A program made the translations under genes and the position numbers. The notes below the pieces were generated by a model, which saw nothing but the letters and a program-made list of their open reading frames with translations, had not been told where the DNA came from and did no database searches. Shown in pieces: positions 7,198-14,418 of a stretch of 30,416 nucleotides of DNA. The DNA comes from RGIG1681 sp045657465 (GTDB lineage Bacteria > Bacillota > Clostridia > Christensenellales > UBA1242). The DNA lies in assembly GCA_045657465.1 (NCBI GenBank), contig JAZOTD010000039.1, positions 1-30,416 on the forward strand, in the 5' to 3' direction. Numbering within the stretch: position 1 is the stretch's first letter; each line of letters begins with the position of its first letter.

Positions 7198-7470
7198 GCT
7201 AGGCTAAATGGGGAGCTAGTAGTGCCCTGTAACCTGAGATCTACTATAGCAGGATTGACCGCACTTTTAGGGGTATGGTATGGAAGGTCGCATCAAGCAA
7301 GCAGTGATGATAACAAGGTCTTGAGCAATAAAACTTTGTGAACCGTGTCAGAGCCTGACCGCAGCAGCACTAAGCAAAATCTTTTGTGTGCCTCAAGGTA
7401 GCTTTGTAGGAGCCAGCTACTTGGTTTCCACTTCGGTGCTGTATTTCAACAAGTGTGCCTAGCTTTTTTT
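7198..7470 (+). ncRNA. ffs: Signal recognition particle RNA (large bacterial type, scRNA)
   Basis: About 268 nt, the length of the Bacillus-type RNA. The ends pair: GCTAGGC (7198-7204) with GCCTAGC (7457-7463), followed by a T-run. The Alu-domain core is visible as AGTGCCCTGTAACCTGAG (from 7221), and the S-domain as TTGTGAACCGTGTCAG (from 7336) and GCAGCAGCACTAAGC (7361-7375), all close to the B. subtilis consensus. With protein Ffh it targets nascent membrane and secreted proteins to FtsY and SecYEG; the Alu part is thought to slow elongation. The odd point is the helix 8 tip: where GGTCCGGAAGGA is expected, the sequence is AGCCTGACCGC, so the GGAA tetraloop is UGAC and its closing pair is C-C. 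The 3' end is approximate. Confidence 0.93.
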
Positions 7471-7477
7471 AAAAAAT

Positions 7478-7502
7478 AAGGTGTTATGTTTATCATAACA
7501 CC
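7478..7502 (+). repeat. Dispersed palindrome copy 2 (terminator of SRP RNA)
   Basis: GGTGTTATG (7480-7488), TTTAT spacer, CATAACACC (7494-7502), then TTTTATTTTC. It lies 8 bases after the T-run that closes the SRP RNA and makes a textbook plus-strand terminator. Confidence 0.88.
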
Positions 7503-7547
7503 TTTTATTTTCAATATTTACACCGTTTTATAAAAAACACAATAAAA

Positions 7548-7574
7548 AAACCACTCTCCTTTTTCGAGTGGTTT
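7548..7574 (-). terminator. adhE terminator
   Basis: Stem AAACCACTC (7548-7556) / GAGTGGTTT (7566-7574), 9-nt loop, followed on the minus strand by TTTTATTG. It begins 8 bases past the adhE stop at 7583. Confidence 0.88.
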
Positions 7575-7582
7575 TTTGTTTT

Positions 7583-10198
7583 TTAGTCGATGTCTTTTCC
7601 AAATGTTCCATAGAAAGAATTTAAATAAATTTGTTTAAGTTCTGAAACAAGTGGATAGCGTGGGTTTGCCCCAGTGCATTGGTCATCAAATGCTTTCATG
7701 CACATATCGTCAAGTGTTGCAAGGAAGTTTTCTTCTGAAACGTTATATTCAGCAATCGTTCTCTTGATTCCAATCTTGTCTTTAAGTTCATCGATTGCTT
7801 TGATAAGATTTTCCATCTTTTCATGGTCATCTTTTCCACCAAGACCAAGCATGTCAGCGATTTCTGCATATCTGTGCAATGTCTTTGGATGGTCATATTG
7901 TGGGAATGTTCCCATCTTTGTTGGTTTTTCACTTGAGTTGAATCTAATAACGTCATCAATCACAAGAGCATTTGCAATTCCGTGTGGAATATGATGGAAA
8001 GCACCAAGTTTGTGTGCAAGTGAGTGACAAACACCCAAGAATGCGTTTGCAAACGCAATACCTGCCATTGTTGCAGCATTTGCCATTTTTTCACGAGCCA
8101 CAAAGTCGGTTTGTCCGTTTTCATAGCATCTTGGCAAATATTCAAAGATGATTTTGATTGCTTGAAGTGCCAAGCCATCAGTGTAGTCAGAAGCCATAAC
8201 TGAAACATATGCTTCTAAACTATGGATAAGTGCGTCAATACCAGAAGCAGCAGTAAGTCCCTTTGGAGCACTCATCATCATATCAGTTTCAACAATCGCC
8301 ATGTTTGGCAACAATTGATAATCTGCAAGTGGATATTTAATACCTGTCTTGTCATCTGTGATAACAGCGAATGGTGTAACTTCTGAACCAGTTCCAGAAC
8401 TTGTTGGAATGGCAATAAAGTATGCCTTTTCGCCCATTTTTGGAAATTCATAAACTCTTTTTCTAATATCGCAGAAACGCATTGCCATGTCAGCAAATTC
8501 AACTTCTGGGTGTTCATATAAAACCCACATAATTTTGCCGGCGTCCATAGCAGAACCACCACCAATTGCAATGATACAATCTGGGTTAAATGCTTTCATC
8601 ATTTCAGCACCTTTCACAGCACATGAAAGTGTTGGATCTGATGGAACATCAAAGAATGTTTGATAAACAATATTCATTTCGCTAAGTGCTTTTTCAACTG
8701 GACGAACATATCCGTTGTTATAAAGGAATGCGTCAGTAACAATAAACACTCTCTTTTTATTGAGCACATCTTTAAGTTCTTGAAGCGCTACTGGAAGGCA
8801 ACCTTTTTTGAAATATACTTTTTCAGGAAGTCTAAGCCACAACATATTTTCTCTCCTTATTGCAACAGTTTTAATATTTAATAGGTGTTTAACACCAACG
8901 TTTTCTGAAACAGAGTTTCCACCCCAAGTTCCACAACCAAGTGTGAGTGATGGAGCCATTTTGAAGTTATAAAGATCTCCAATGCCACCAAATGCAGATG
9001 GTGTGTTAATCAAGATACGGCAAGTTCTCATTTTGTCTTGATAATTATATAGTTTTTCTGGTTCAGCCTCAGTGTTGATATAAAGTGAAGATGTGTGACC
9101 ATATCCCCCGTCTTTAATAAGACGTTTTGCATTGACAATTGCATCGTTAAAATCATCAAACTTATAACATGCAAGAACCGGTGAAAGTTTTTCACGAGCA
9201 AGCTTCTCGTTTGCCATGTTATAATCTGTTAGCTCTGCAATTAAAACTTTTGTTTTTTCAGGAACTTCAAATCCTGCAAGCTCTGCAATATAATGTGCAG
9301 ACTTTCCAACAATGTTTGCATTGAGTGCACCTTCATTAAACATTGCATCTCTAAGTTTGTTTGCTTCTTCTTCGCTAACGAAATAACATCCACGATCAAC
9401 AAACTCTTGCTTTGCTTCTTCATAAATTTCGCTATCAATCAAAACTGCTTGTTCACTTGCACAAATCATACCATTGTCAAAAGTTTTCGAATGAATGATT
9501 GAACTGACAGCCATTTTAACATCTGCAGATTTTTCAATAATTGCAGGAGTGTTTCCAGGACCAACACCAATTGCAGGTTTTCCTGATGAATAAGCTGCTT
9601 TAACCATTGCAGGTCCACCAGTTGCCAAGATAATGTTGCAACTCTTCATAACAACCCCAGAAAGTGGAACGCTTGGTTCATCAATCCAACCAATGATATC
9701 TTCTGGAGCACCAGCCTCAACCGCAGCTTTTAAAAGCAATTTTGCAGTTTCAATTGTGCATTTCTTTGCTCTTGGATGTGGACTAATAATAATGCCATTT
9801 CTTGTTTTGAGCGCTAAAAGCACTTTAAAGATAACTGTTGATGTTGGGTTTGTTGTTGGAACAATCGCAGCAATGATGCCGATTGGGTCAGCAATTCTTG
9901 CATATCCATAAGCAGGATCTTCTTCAATAACACCAACAGACTTTGTGTTTTTGTATGCATTATAGATATATTCTGACGCAAAATGGTTTTTTATAACCTT
10001 GTCTTCCATAACGCCCATTCCGGTCTCTTCTTGAGCCATTTTTGCAAGTGCAATTCTATTGTCATTTGCAACCATAGCCACAGCCTTAAAAATAGCATCA
10101 ACTTGTTCTTGAGTGTATGTTGAATACTTCTTTTGAGCCGCTTTAATTTGTTTAATATTTTGAAGTAATGTTTCTTCGCTATTTACATAAATTTCCAT
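7583..10198 (-). CDS. adhE: Bifunctional acetaldehyde-CoA / alcohol dehydrogenase AdhE
   Basis: Reduces acetyl-CoA to acetaldehyde and then ethanol with two NADH, a main redox outlet in fermenting Firmicutes. 871 residues, full length. The N-terminal CoA-acylating aldehyde dehydrogenase (1-~440) has catalytic Cys246 in FDNGMICASEQAV, at the same number as in E. coli AdhE, and GVGPGNTPA (211-219). A linker (MLWLRLPEKVYFKKGCLPVAL) leads to the iron-type alcohol dehydrogenase: IIAIGGGSAMDAGKIMW, TSSGTGSEVTPFAVITD and the iron ligands in CHSLAHKLGAFHHIPHGIANAL. AdhE normally forms helical filaments (spirosomes). ATG 10198 has AAGGAGAAT upstream. It is monocistronic between two terminators. I looked for a Rex palindrome upstream and found none. 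Confidence 0.97.
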   Translation of the reverse strand: MEIYVNSEETLLQNIKQIKAAQKKYSTYTQEQVDAIFKAVAMVANDNRIALAKMAQEETGMGVMEDKVIKNHFASEYIYNAYKNTKSVGVIEEDPAYGYARIADPIGIIAAIVPTTNPTSTVIFKVLLALKTRNGIIISPHPRAKKCTIETAKLLLKAAVEAGAPEDIIGWIDEPSVPLSGVVMKSCNIILATGGPAMVKAAYSSGKPAIGVGPGNTPAIIEKSADVKMAVSSIIHSKTFDNGMICASEQAVLIDSEIYEEAKQEFVDRGCYFVSEEEANKLRDAMFNEGALNANIVGKSAHYIAELAGFEVPEKTKVLIAELTDYNMANEKLAREKLSPVLACYKFDDFNDAIVNAKRLIKDGGYGHTSSLYINTEAEPEKLYNYQDKMRTCRILINTPSAFGGIGDLYNFKMAPSLTLGCGTWGGNSVSENVGVKHLLNIKTVAIRRENMLWLRLPEKVYFKKGCLPVALQELKDVLNKKRVFIVTDAFLYNNGYVRPVEKALSEMNIVYQTFFDVPSDPTLSCAVKGAEMMKAFNPDCIIAIGGGSAMDAGKIMWVLYEHPEVEFADMAMRFCDIRKRVYEFPKMGEKAYFIAIPTSSGTGSEVTPFAVITDDKTGIKYPLADYQLLPNMAIVETDMMMSAPKGLTAASGIDALIHSLEAYVSVMASDYTDGLALQAIKIIFEYLPRCYENGQTDFVAREKMANAATMAGIAFANAFLGVCHSLAHKLGAFHHIPHGIANALVIDDVIRFNSSEKPTKMGTFPQYDHPKTLHRYAEIADMLGLGGKDDHEKMENLIKAIDELKDKIGIKRTIAEYNVSEENFLATLDDMCMKAFDDQCTGANPRYPLVSELKQIYLNSFYGTFGKDID

Positions 10199-10219
10199 GC
10201 ATATTCTCCTTTCTTGATT

Positions 10220-10249
10220 ATTCTACTCACAAACCACAAAAAAGTCTAA
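10220..10249 (-). promoter_or_regulatory. Possible adhE promoter
   Basis: Minus strand TTAGAC (10249-10244), 18-nt spacer, TAGAAT (10225-10220). Each box has one or two mismatches to consensus. It is the best candidate in the short gap between the spo0A terminator and adhE. Confidence 0.4.
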
Positions 10250-10261
10250 CAAAAATAACAA

Positions 10262-10285
10262 AAAGAGCGGTTTTTTCCGCTCTTT
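10262..10285 (-). terminator. spo0A terminator
   Basis: Stem AAAGAGCGG (10262-10270) / CCGCTCTTT (10277-10285), loop TTTTTT. On the minus strand it is followed by TTGTTATTTTTG. It lies 18 bases past the spo0A stop. Confidence 0.87.
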
Positions 10286-10303
10286 TATTAAAAATAACCA
10301 AAT

Positions 10304-11056
10304 CTAAACATCTAACAACATTTTGTCAGCCACAAGTGCAATAAATTCTCCGTTTGTAGGTTTCTCATTGTTTGTATAAACAGTTAGTCCAAATATGCTG
10401 TTTATGTTTTCAATCTTGCCCCTATTCCAAGCAACTTCAATTGCGTGCCTAATCGCCCTTTCAACTTTAGAGGCTGATGTTTCAAACTTTTCTGCAATCG
10501 ATGGGTAAAGTTTTTTTGTGATAGAATTGATTATGTCAGGGTTTTCCATTGCAAGTTTAATTGCTTCTCTCAAAAATTGATAACCTTTTATATGTGCAGG
10601 TATGCCTACTGTGATAAAGATATTTGTTATTTTCTCTTCAATCTCTTTAATCATATCACTTTTAACATTCATTAACCCACTCATTGAACTTATTTCAAAC
10701 AAGTCATTGACTCTTTTTGACAAAACATCAACACCAATTGGCTTCATCATATAATACTCTGCACCCAGAGATGTCGCCTTTTTGATAAACATATCACTTG
10801 AAAGTGCAGAAATCACAATTATCTTTGTGCTTTTGTTAATGCTCTTTGCTTTTTCAATAACTTCAAACCCGTCAACTTCAGGAAGCACCAAATCACAAAT
10901 CAAAAGGTCATAATTTTTATTCAAAATCTTTTCAATGGCAGATTTTCCATTTGTCACTGAATCAATTGTTGTTTTTTCATTTGCAAGTTTTTTAATTATT
11001 TCATTTGTCTCTTCAAAATTTTCATTTGCAATTAAAATTGAAATATTCCTTTCCAT
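10304..11056 (-). CDS. spo0A: Sporulation master regulator Spo0A
   Basis: 250-residue response regulator. The receiver domain (1-~120) has phospho-acceptor Asp55 in LICDLVLPEVDGF, Ser83 in VISALS and Lys105 in MMKPIG. The C-terminal Spo0A domain includes ITNIFITVGIPAHIKGYQFLREAI and the recognition region SKVERAIRHAIEVAWNRG, nearly identical to B. subtilis, which binds 0A boxes (TGTCGAA). The acidic pair near residue 11 (Asp-Asp in most receivers) is Asn11-Glu12 here. I use the ATG at 11056, with AGGAAG 5 nt upstream; it gives the normal N-terminus, while the frame's upstream 36 codons have no ribosome site. Phosphorylated Spo0A commits cells to sporulation. It is alone rather than next to spoIVB, the usual neighbour. 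Two 0A-like boxes lie upstream. Confidence 0.95.
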   Translation of the reverse strand: MERNISILIANENFEETNEIIKKLANEKTTIDSVTNGKSAIEKILNKNYDLLICDLVLPEVDGFEVIEKAKSINKSTKIIVISALSSDMFIKKATSLGAEYYMMKPIGVDVLSKRVNDLFEISSMSGLMNVKSDMIKEIEEKITNIFITVGIPAHIKGYQFLREAIKLAMENPDIINSITKKLYPSIAEKFETSASKVERAIRHAIEVAWNRGKIENINSIFGLTVYTNNEKPTNGEFIALVADKMLLDV

Positions 11057-11176
11057 AAAAACTTCCTTAAATATATTTGTTGCATACGCCACCATAAAAA
11101 GTTTAGCATAATTTTGCGTATTATAGAAAGGATTGTATATTTTTAAAAGTGCGAAGATTGTCAATTTTTACTAATA

Positions 11177-11195
11177 TTTGTCGAATTTTATCGAA
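11177..11195. promoter_or_regulatory. Two 0A-box-like sites upstream of spo0A
   Basis: TTTGTCGAA (11177-11185, containing the exact 0A core TGTCGAA) and TTATCGAA (11188-11195, one mismatch) lie in tandem 10 bp apart, 120-140 bp upstream of the spo0A start. A TTGACA (minus, 11164-11159) follows, but with a long 19-nt spacer to TATACA, so the promoter itself is uncertain. Suggests autoregulation. Confidence 0.55.
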
Positions 11196-11203
11196 TAAAA
11201 AAC

Positions 11204-11223
11204 CACTTGAAAATTTTCAAGTG
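11204..11223 (-). terminator. Terminator of the zinc-ribbon gene
   Basis: Perfect 20-bp palindrome CACTTGAAAATTTTCAAGTG, followed on the minus strand by GTTTTTTATT. It starts 10 bases after the stop at 11233. Confidence 0.85.
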
Positions 11224-11232
11224 ATTTTTTGA

Positions 11233-11637
11233 TTATTCCGCAACTTTATGAAAGTTGTTAATTGTCTTAATTGACTTTCTGCATTCTTTGCACATTGATG
11301 GTCTAAAGAAGCCTTTTTCTTTAAAGAATTTTTGTTCAGCAGCTTCCCAAATCCATTCTTTGCCACACTTTTTGCATGTCAAAGTTTTGTCTTCAAATGT
11401 ATTTGCCCTTCTTTCTTTTTCAGCAAGCCATTCAAGTCTCTTTTTTTCTTTCATTTCTAAATATTCTTGGTGCTTGCGTTCTTTCATTTCAAGATAAGCT
11501 TGATGCTTTTGTTCTTTTTCAATTCTAAGTTTTTCTTGATATTCAATTCTTTCTTGCTCACGTTTTTGTGCTTCTAAAGCAAGTCTAGCGTCTTCTTCTG
11601 CCAAGAGCTCGGCCATCGTGTATTCTTTTTCTTCCAT
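11233..11637 (-). CDS. Coiled-coil protein with C-terminal zinc ribbon
   Basis: 134 residues. Residues 1-80 are a highly charged Glu/Lys/Arg helix. It contains three successive 11-residue repeats: KHQAYLEMKER (44-54), KHQEYLEMKEK (55-65) and KRLEWLAEKER (66-76), a hendecad pattern that would form a straight rod or coiled coil. Residues 84-124 are a zinc ribbon with Cys88, Cys91, Cys116 and Cys119; the spacing and the sequence EAAEQKFFKEKGFFRPSMCKECR match the 'probable zinc-ribbon' family common in Firmicutes. No function is known for that family. No membrane segment. ATG at 11637 has AGGAGAT upstream. It has its own terminator and a weak TTGTTA-17-TAACAT promoter in the gap after valS, so it is probably monocistronic. 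Confidence 0.8.
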   Translation of the reverse strand: MEEKEYTMAELLAEEDARLALEAQKREQERIEYQEKLRIEKEQKHQAYLEMKERKHQEYLEMKEKKRLEWLAEKERRANTFEDKTLTCKKCGKEWIWEAAEQKFFKEKGFFRPSMCKECRKSIKTINNFHKVAE

Positions 11638-11708
11638 AATAATCTCCTAACACCATTATGTTAGCACAACACCACTAAAATAACAACAGCATTTTGCACA
11701 AAATAAAA

Positions 11709-11727
11709 GCAGAGCACTAGGCTCTGC
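11709..11727 (-). terminator. valS terminator
   Basis: Stem GCAGAGC (11709-11715) / GCTCTGC (11721-11727), 5-nt loop, then TTTTATTTTG on the minus strand, just past the valS stop at 11735. Confidence 0.86.
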
Positions 11728-11734
11728 CCTATTT

Positions 11735-14344
11735 TTATTTAAGTGAATCAAGTTTTGCATTAAGTGATGAAAGAAGTTCTTCATTTTTTGCAAGTTTTTC
11801 TTTTTCTGCCAAAACCAGTTTTTCTGGAGCTTTTGCCATAAATGCAGGATTGTTCAACATCTTCTTGCTTCTATCAACTTCAAATGTAACTTTTTCAATA
11901 TCTTTCTTAATAATTGCAATTTGTGTTGCAGTGTCAACTTCTTCTTCGATTAACACAAATTCACCAACACTGGCAACCAATGTTTTTCCTTGAGCTGTTT
12001 CAAATTTCAAAACAACGTTTGCCATTTTTTCAATGACAGCCTTGTGTGCAGAAACAAACTCTGTTTCTTTTGTTGCAAATTCAACTTTGTCAGAAGACTT
12101 TTTGCCAGAATCAAGCTTAAACTTTCTAAGTGCAACAATAAGTGCTACAAGTTCTTCGGTTTCAGCTGAATCTTTTGCAAATTTCTTGAACGCAGAAACA
12201 TCGTTAAATTCAGAAATCATAACACTTTCAGCCTTGCCAACAAAATCCATTCTTTGATAGATATATTCAGTAACATATGGAATAAATGGATGCAACAATT
12301 TAAGCACTTGCTCAAACGCAAAAGCCAAAACGCTAACCATTTTTTGTTTGCTTTCGCCACCTTCAAAGATTGCAGGTTTAGAAAGTTCAATTGCCCAGTC
12401 ACAGAACACATCAAGTGTAAATGAAACAATATTTGTGAGAGCAACACCAACATCAAACTTGTCAAGGTTCTTTGTAACAGCTTCTGTGATTTCATTAATC
12501 TTAAATAAAATCCATTTTTGAACACCATCAAGCTCAAATGTGTTTACATCAAGCATTGTGGTGCCTTCTTGATGCATAGAAATAAACTTGCTAGCATTCC
12601 AAACTTTGTTAATGAATGTTCTTGCATCGTCAACCTTGTTGTTGCTAAATCTTGTATCCATGCCCATAGACATATCTTTAACAAGTGCAACTCTTAAAGT
12701 GTCAGCACCATAGTCTTTAACAATGTCAAGTGGGTCAATTCCGTTTCCAAGACTCTTTGACATCTTTCTGCCCTGTTCATCACGAACAAGACCATGGATC
12801 AAACAATTTTTAAATGGAACATCATTATTTCCTTCAATGCCCATATAAACCATTTTAGTAACCCATTGAGTCAAAATATCAAATCCAGTAACAAGCACAT
12901 CAGTTGGATAGAAGAAATCAAGTTCTGGAGTCTTTTCCGGCCAACCAAGTGTTGTTATTGGCCAAAGCGCAGATGAGAACCAAGTGTCCAAAACATCTGG
13001 GTCTTGCCAAACATTACCACTTCCACACTTGTCACAAACAGCAACCTTTGTTTTTGAAGCCATAACGTTTTTGCAGTCTGAACAATAATAAACAGGAATT
13101 CTGTGACCTGTCCAAATTTGACGAGAAATACACCAGTCACGAATATTTCTAAGCCAATGGAAATAGTTCTTTTCAAATCTTTTTGGATGAATCTTAAGTG
13201 AACCATCTTCAACACATTTGATTGCAGGCTTAACAAGTTCTGTCATCTTAACAAACCATTGCTCTGTAATCATTGGTTCGATTGGAGTTTTGCATCTTTC
13301 ACAGTGTCCAACAGAGTGAGTGTATGGTTCAACCTTTTCAAGAGCTCCACTCTTTTTAAGTTCTTCAACAAGCTTTGCTCTTGCATCTAAAATGGCTAAA
13401 CCCTTGAAATTTTCACCTGTTATGTCTGTCATAACACCATCTTTTGAAATAACTTCAAGCACATCAAGATTGTGTCTCTTTCCCACTTGATAGTCATTAG
13501 GGTCATGAGCTGGAGTGATTTTAACCATGCCTGTTCCAAACTCTTTTTCAACATAGCTGTCAGCAATAATTGGTATTGCCCTGTTTGCCACAGGAATGAT
13601 TACTTTCTTTCCAACAATATCTTTATATCTTTCATCTTCTGGATTAACAGCAACAGCTGTGTCTCCAAACAAGGTTTCAGGTCTTGTGGTTGCAACAGTA
13701 ATGTGTCCGCTGCCATCTTCAAATGCATACTGAATATGCCACATTGATCCAGCATCATCACTATAAACAACTTCGTCATCAGAAATAACTGATTTGCAAT
13801 GCACACACCAGTTTGTTTCTCTGCTTCCACGGTAGATATAACCTTTCTTGTAGAGTCTAATAAACGCCTCTAAAACCGCATTTGTGCTAACTTCGTCCAT
13901 TGTGAAACGATACTTTTCCCAATCGGCAGAAAAGCCCATTTTCTTGAATTGGTCTAAAATTGCACTGCCGTATGTGTCATACCAAGCCCAAGCTTCTTTA
14001 TCAAATTCGTCTCTGCCAATAGCTTCTTTAGTCTTTCCTTCTTTTGCAAGCTTTTCAACAATCTTGTGTTCTGTTGCAAGCGCTGCGTGGTCAGTTCCTG
14101 GAAGCCAGAGCGATTCAAAGCCTTTCATTCTTTTATATCTAATCAAAATATCTTGAAGAGTTCCATCAAGAGCGTGGCCAATATGAGCCTTGCTAGTAAC
14201 GTTTGGTGGTGGCATAACAATCGTAAATGGTTTTTTGTTTTTATTTACGTTTGCTCTAAAATATCCCTTTTCTTCCCAAACTTTATAAATCTTTTCTTCA
14301 AACTCTTGTGGAATATAACTTCCTTCAGTTTTCATTATAGCCAT
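11735..14344 (-). CDS. valS: Valine--tRNA ligase
   Basis: Charges tRNA-Val. 869 residues, full length. Signature 1 is MPPPNVTSKAHIGHAL (HIGH at 54-57); KMSKS is at 527-531 in GRKMSKSLGNG. The CP1 editing domain shows TTRPETLFGDTAVAVNP (219-235) and GTGMVKITPAHDPNDY (270-285). Cysteine pairs at 180/183, 348/351, 421/424 and 437/440 suggest bound zinc. The last ~65 residues are the usual Val-specific coiled coil. Two spots differ from common bacterial ValRS: SKAH where GxLH is usual, and TDHAALATEHKI where TDHAGIATQ is usual; both look tolerable. ATG 14344 has AGGAGA 5 nt upstream. No T-box fits in the 74-base leader. A palindrome of the dispersed family lies within codons ~303-309. Confidence 0.97.
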   Translation of the reverse strand: MAIMKTEGSYIPQEFEEKIYKVWEEKGYFRANVNKNKKPFTIVMPPPNVTSKAHIGHALDGTLQDILIRYKRMKGFESLWLPGTDHAALATEHKIVEKLAKEGKTKEAIGRDEFDKEAWAWYDTYGSAILDQFKKMGFSADWEKYRFTMDEVSTNAVLEAFIRLYKKGYIYRGSRETNWCVHCKSVISDDEVVYSDDAGSMWHIQYAFEDGSGHITVATTRPETLFGDTAVAVNPEDERYKDIVGKKVIIPVANRAIPIIADSYVEKEFGTGMVKITPAHDPNDYQVGKRHNLDVLEVISKDGVMTDITGENFKGLAILDARAKLVEELKKSGALEKVEPYTHSVGHCERCKTPIEPMITEQWFVKMTELVKPAIKCVEDGSLKIHPKRFEKNYFHWLRNIRDWCISRQIWTGHRIPVYYCSDCKNVMASKTKVAVCDKCGSGNVWQDPDVLDTWFSSALWPITTLGWPEKTPELDFFYPTDVLVTGFDILTQWVTKMVYMGIEGNNDVPFKNCLIHGLVRDEQGRKMSKSLGNGIDPLDIVKDYGADTLRVALVKDMSMGMDTRFSNNKVDDARTFINKVWNASKFISMHQEGTTMLDVNTFELDGVQKWILFKINEITEAVTKNLDKFDVGVALTNIVSFTLDVFCDWAIELSKPAIFEGGESKQKMVSVLAFAFEQVLKLLHPFIPYVTEYIYQRMDFVGKAESVMISEFNDVSAFKKFAKDSAETEELVALIVALRKFKLDSGKKSSDKVEFATKETEFVSAHKAVIEKMANVVLKFETAQGKTLVASVGEFVLIEEEVDTATQIAIIKKDIEKVTFEVDRSKKMLNNPAFMAKAPEKLVLAEKEKLAKNEELLSSLNAKLDSLK
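13416..13438. repeat. Dispersed palindrome copy 3, inside valS
   Basis: TGTTATG (13418-13424), TCTGT spacer, CATAACA (13430-13436), then CC. The outer two pairs of the left arm are CC instead of GG. On the coding strand it encodes GVMTDIT of ValS. Same core, spacer length and orientation as the intergenic copies. Confidence 0.6.
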
Positions 14345-14374
14345 TATTTTCTCCTAAATAAGCAAGTTTCATAA

Positions 14375-14403
14375 ATAATACACCGAGAAAACACTATTTT
14401 CAA
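14375..14403 (-). promoter_or_regulatory. valS promoter
   Basis: Minus strand TTGAAA (14403-14398), 17-nt spacer, TATTAT (14380-14375), about 30 nt before the start codon. No terminator is visible after galE, so valS may also receive read-through. Confidence 0.65.
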
Positions 14404-14418
14404 GCCCTGCTTATCAAT

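Noticed and set aside
7221..7250. TPP-riboswitch-like CCTGAG element
   Set aside because: The CTGAG is part of the SRP RNA Alu domain core; the rest of the thiamine riboswitch (ACCTGA..GGATAATGCC) is absent and no thiamine gene follows.
7674..9911. Plus-strand open frames opposite adhE (and likewise opposite valS, dnaE and the PHP gene)
   Set aside because: They are antisense shadows of well-conserved genes with no ribosome site and implausible composition (Phe/Cys/Ile-rich).
10199..10261. Rex operator upstream of adhE
   Set aside because: No TTGTTAA-N6-TTAACAA or TGTGA-type palindrome in the gap; only one half-like TTTGTTAG is seen.
10304..11164. Longer 286-residue form of Spo0A
   Set aside because: The extra 36 residues have no ribosome site and no counterpart in Spo0A; the ATG at 11056 has AGGAAG at the right distance.
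14345..14418. Possible T-box leader for valS
   Set aside because: Only 74 bases separate galE and valS and they contain a promoter; there is no specifier stem, T-box motif (TGGNACCGCG) or terminator.
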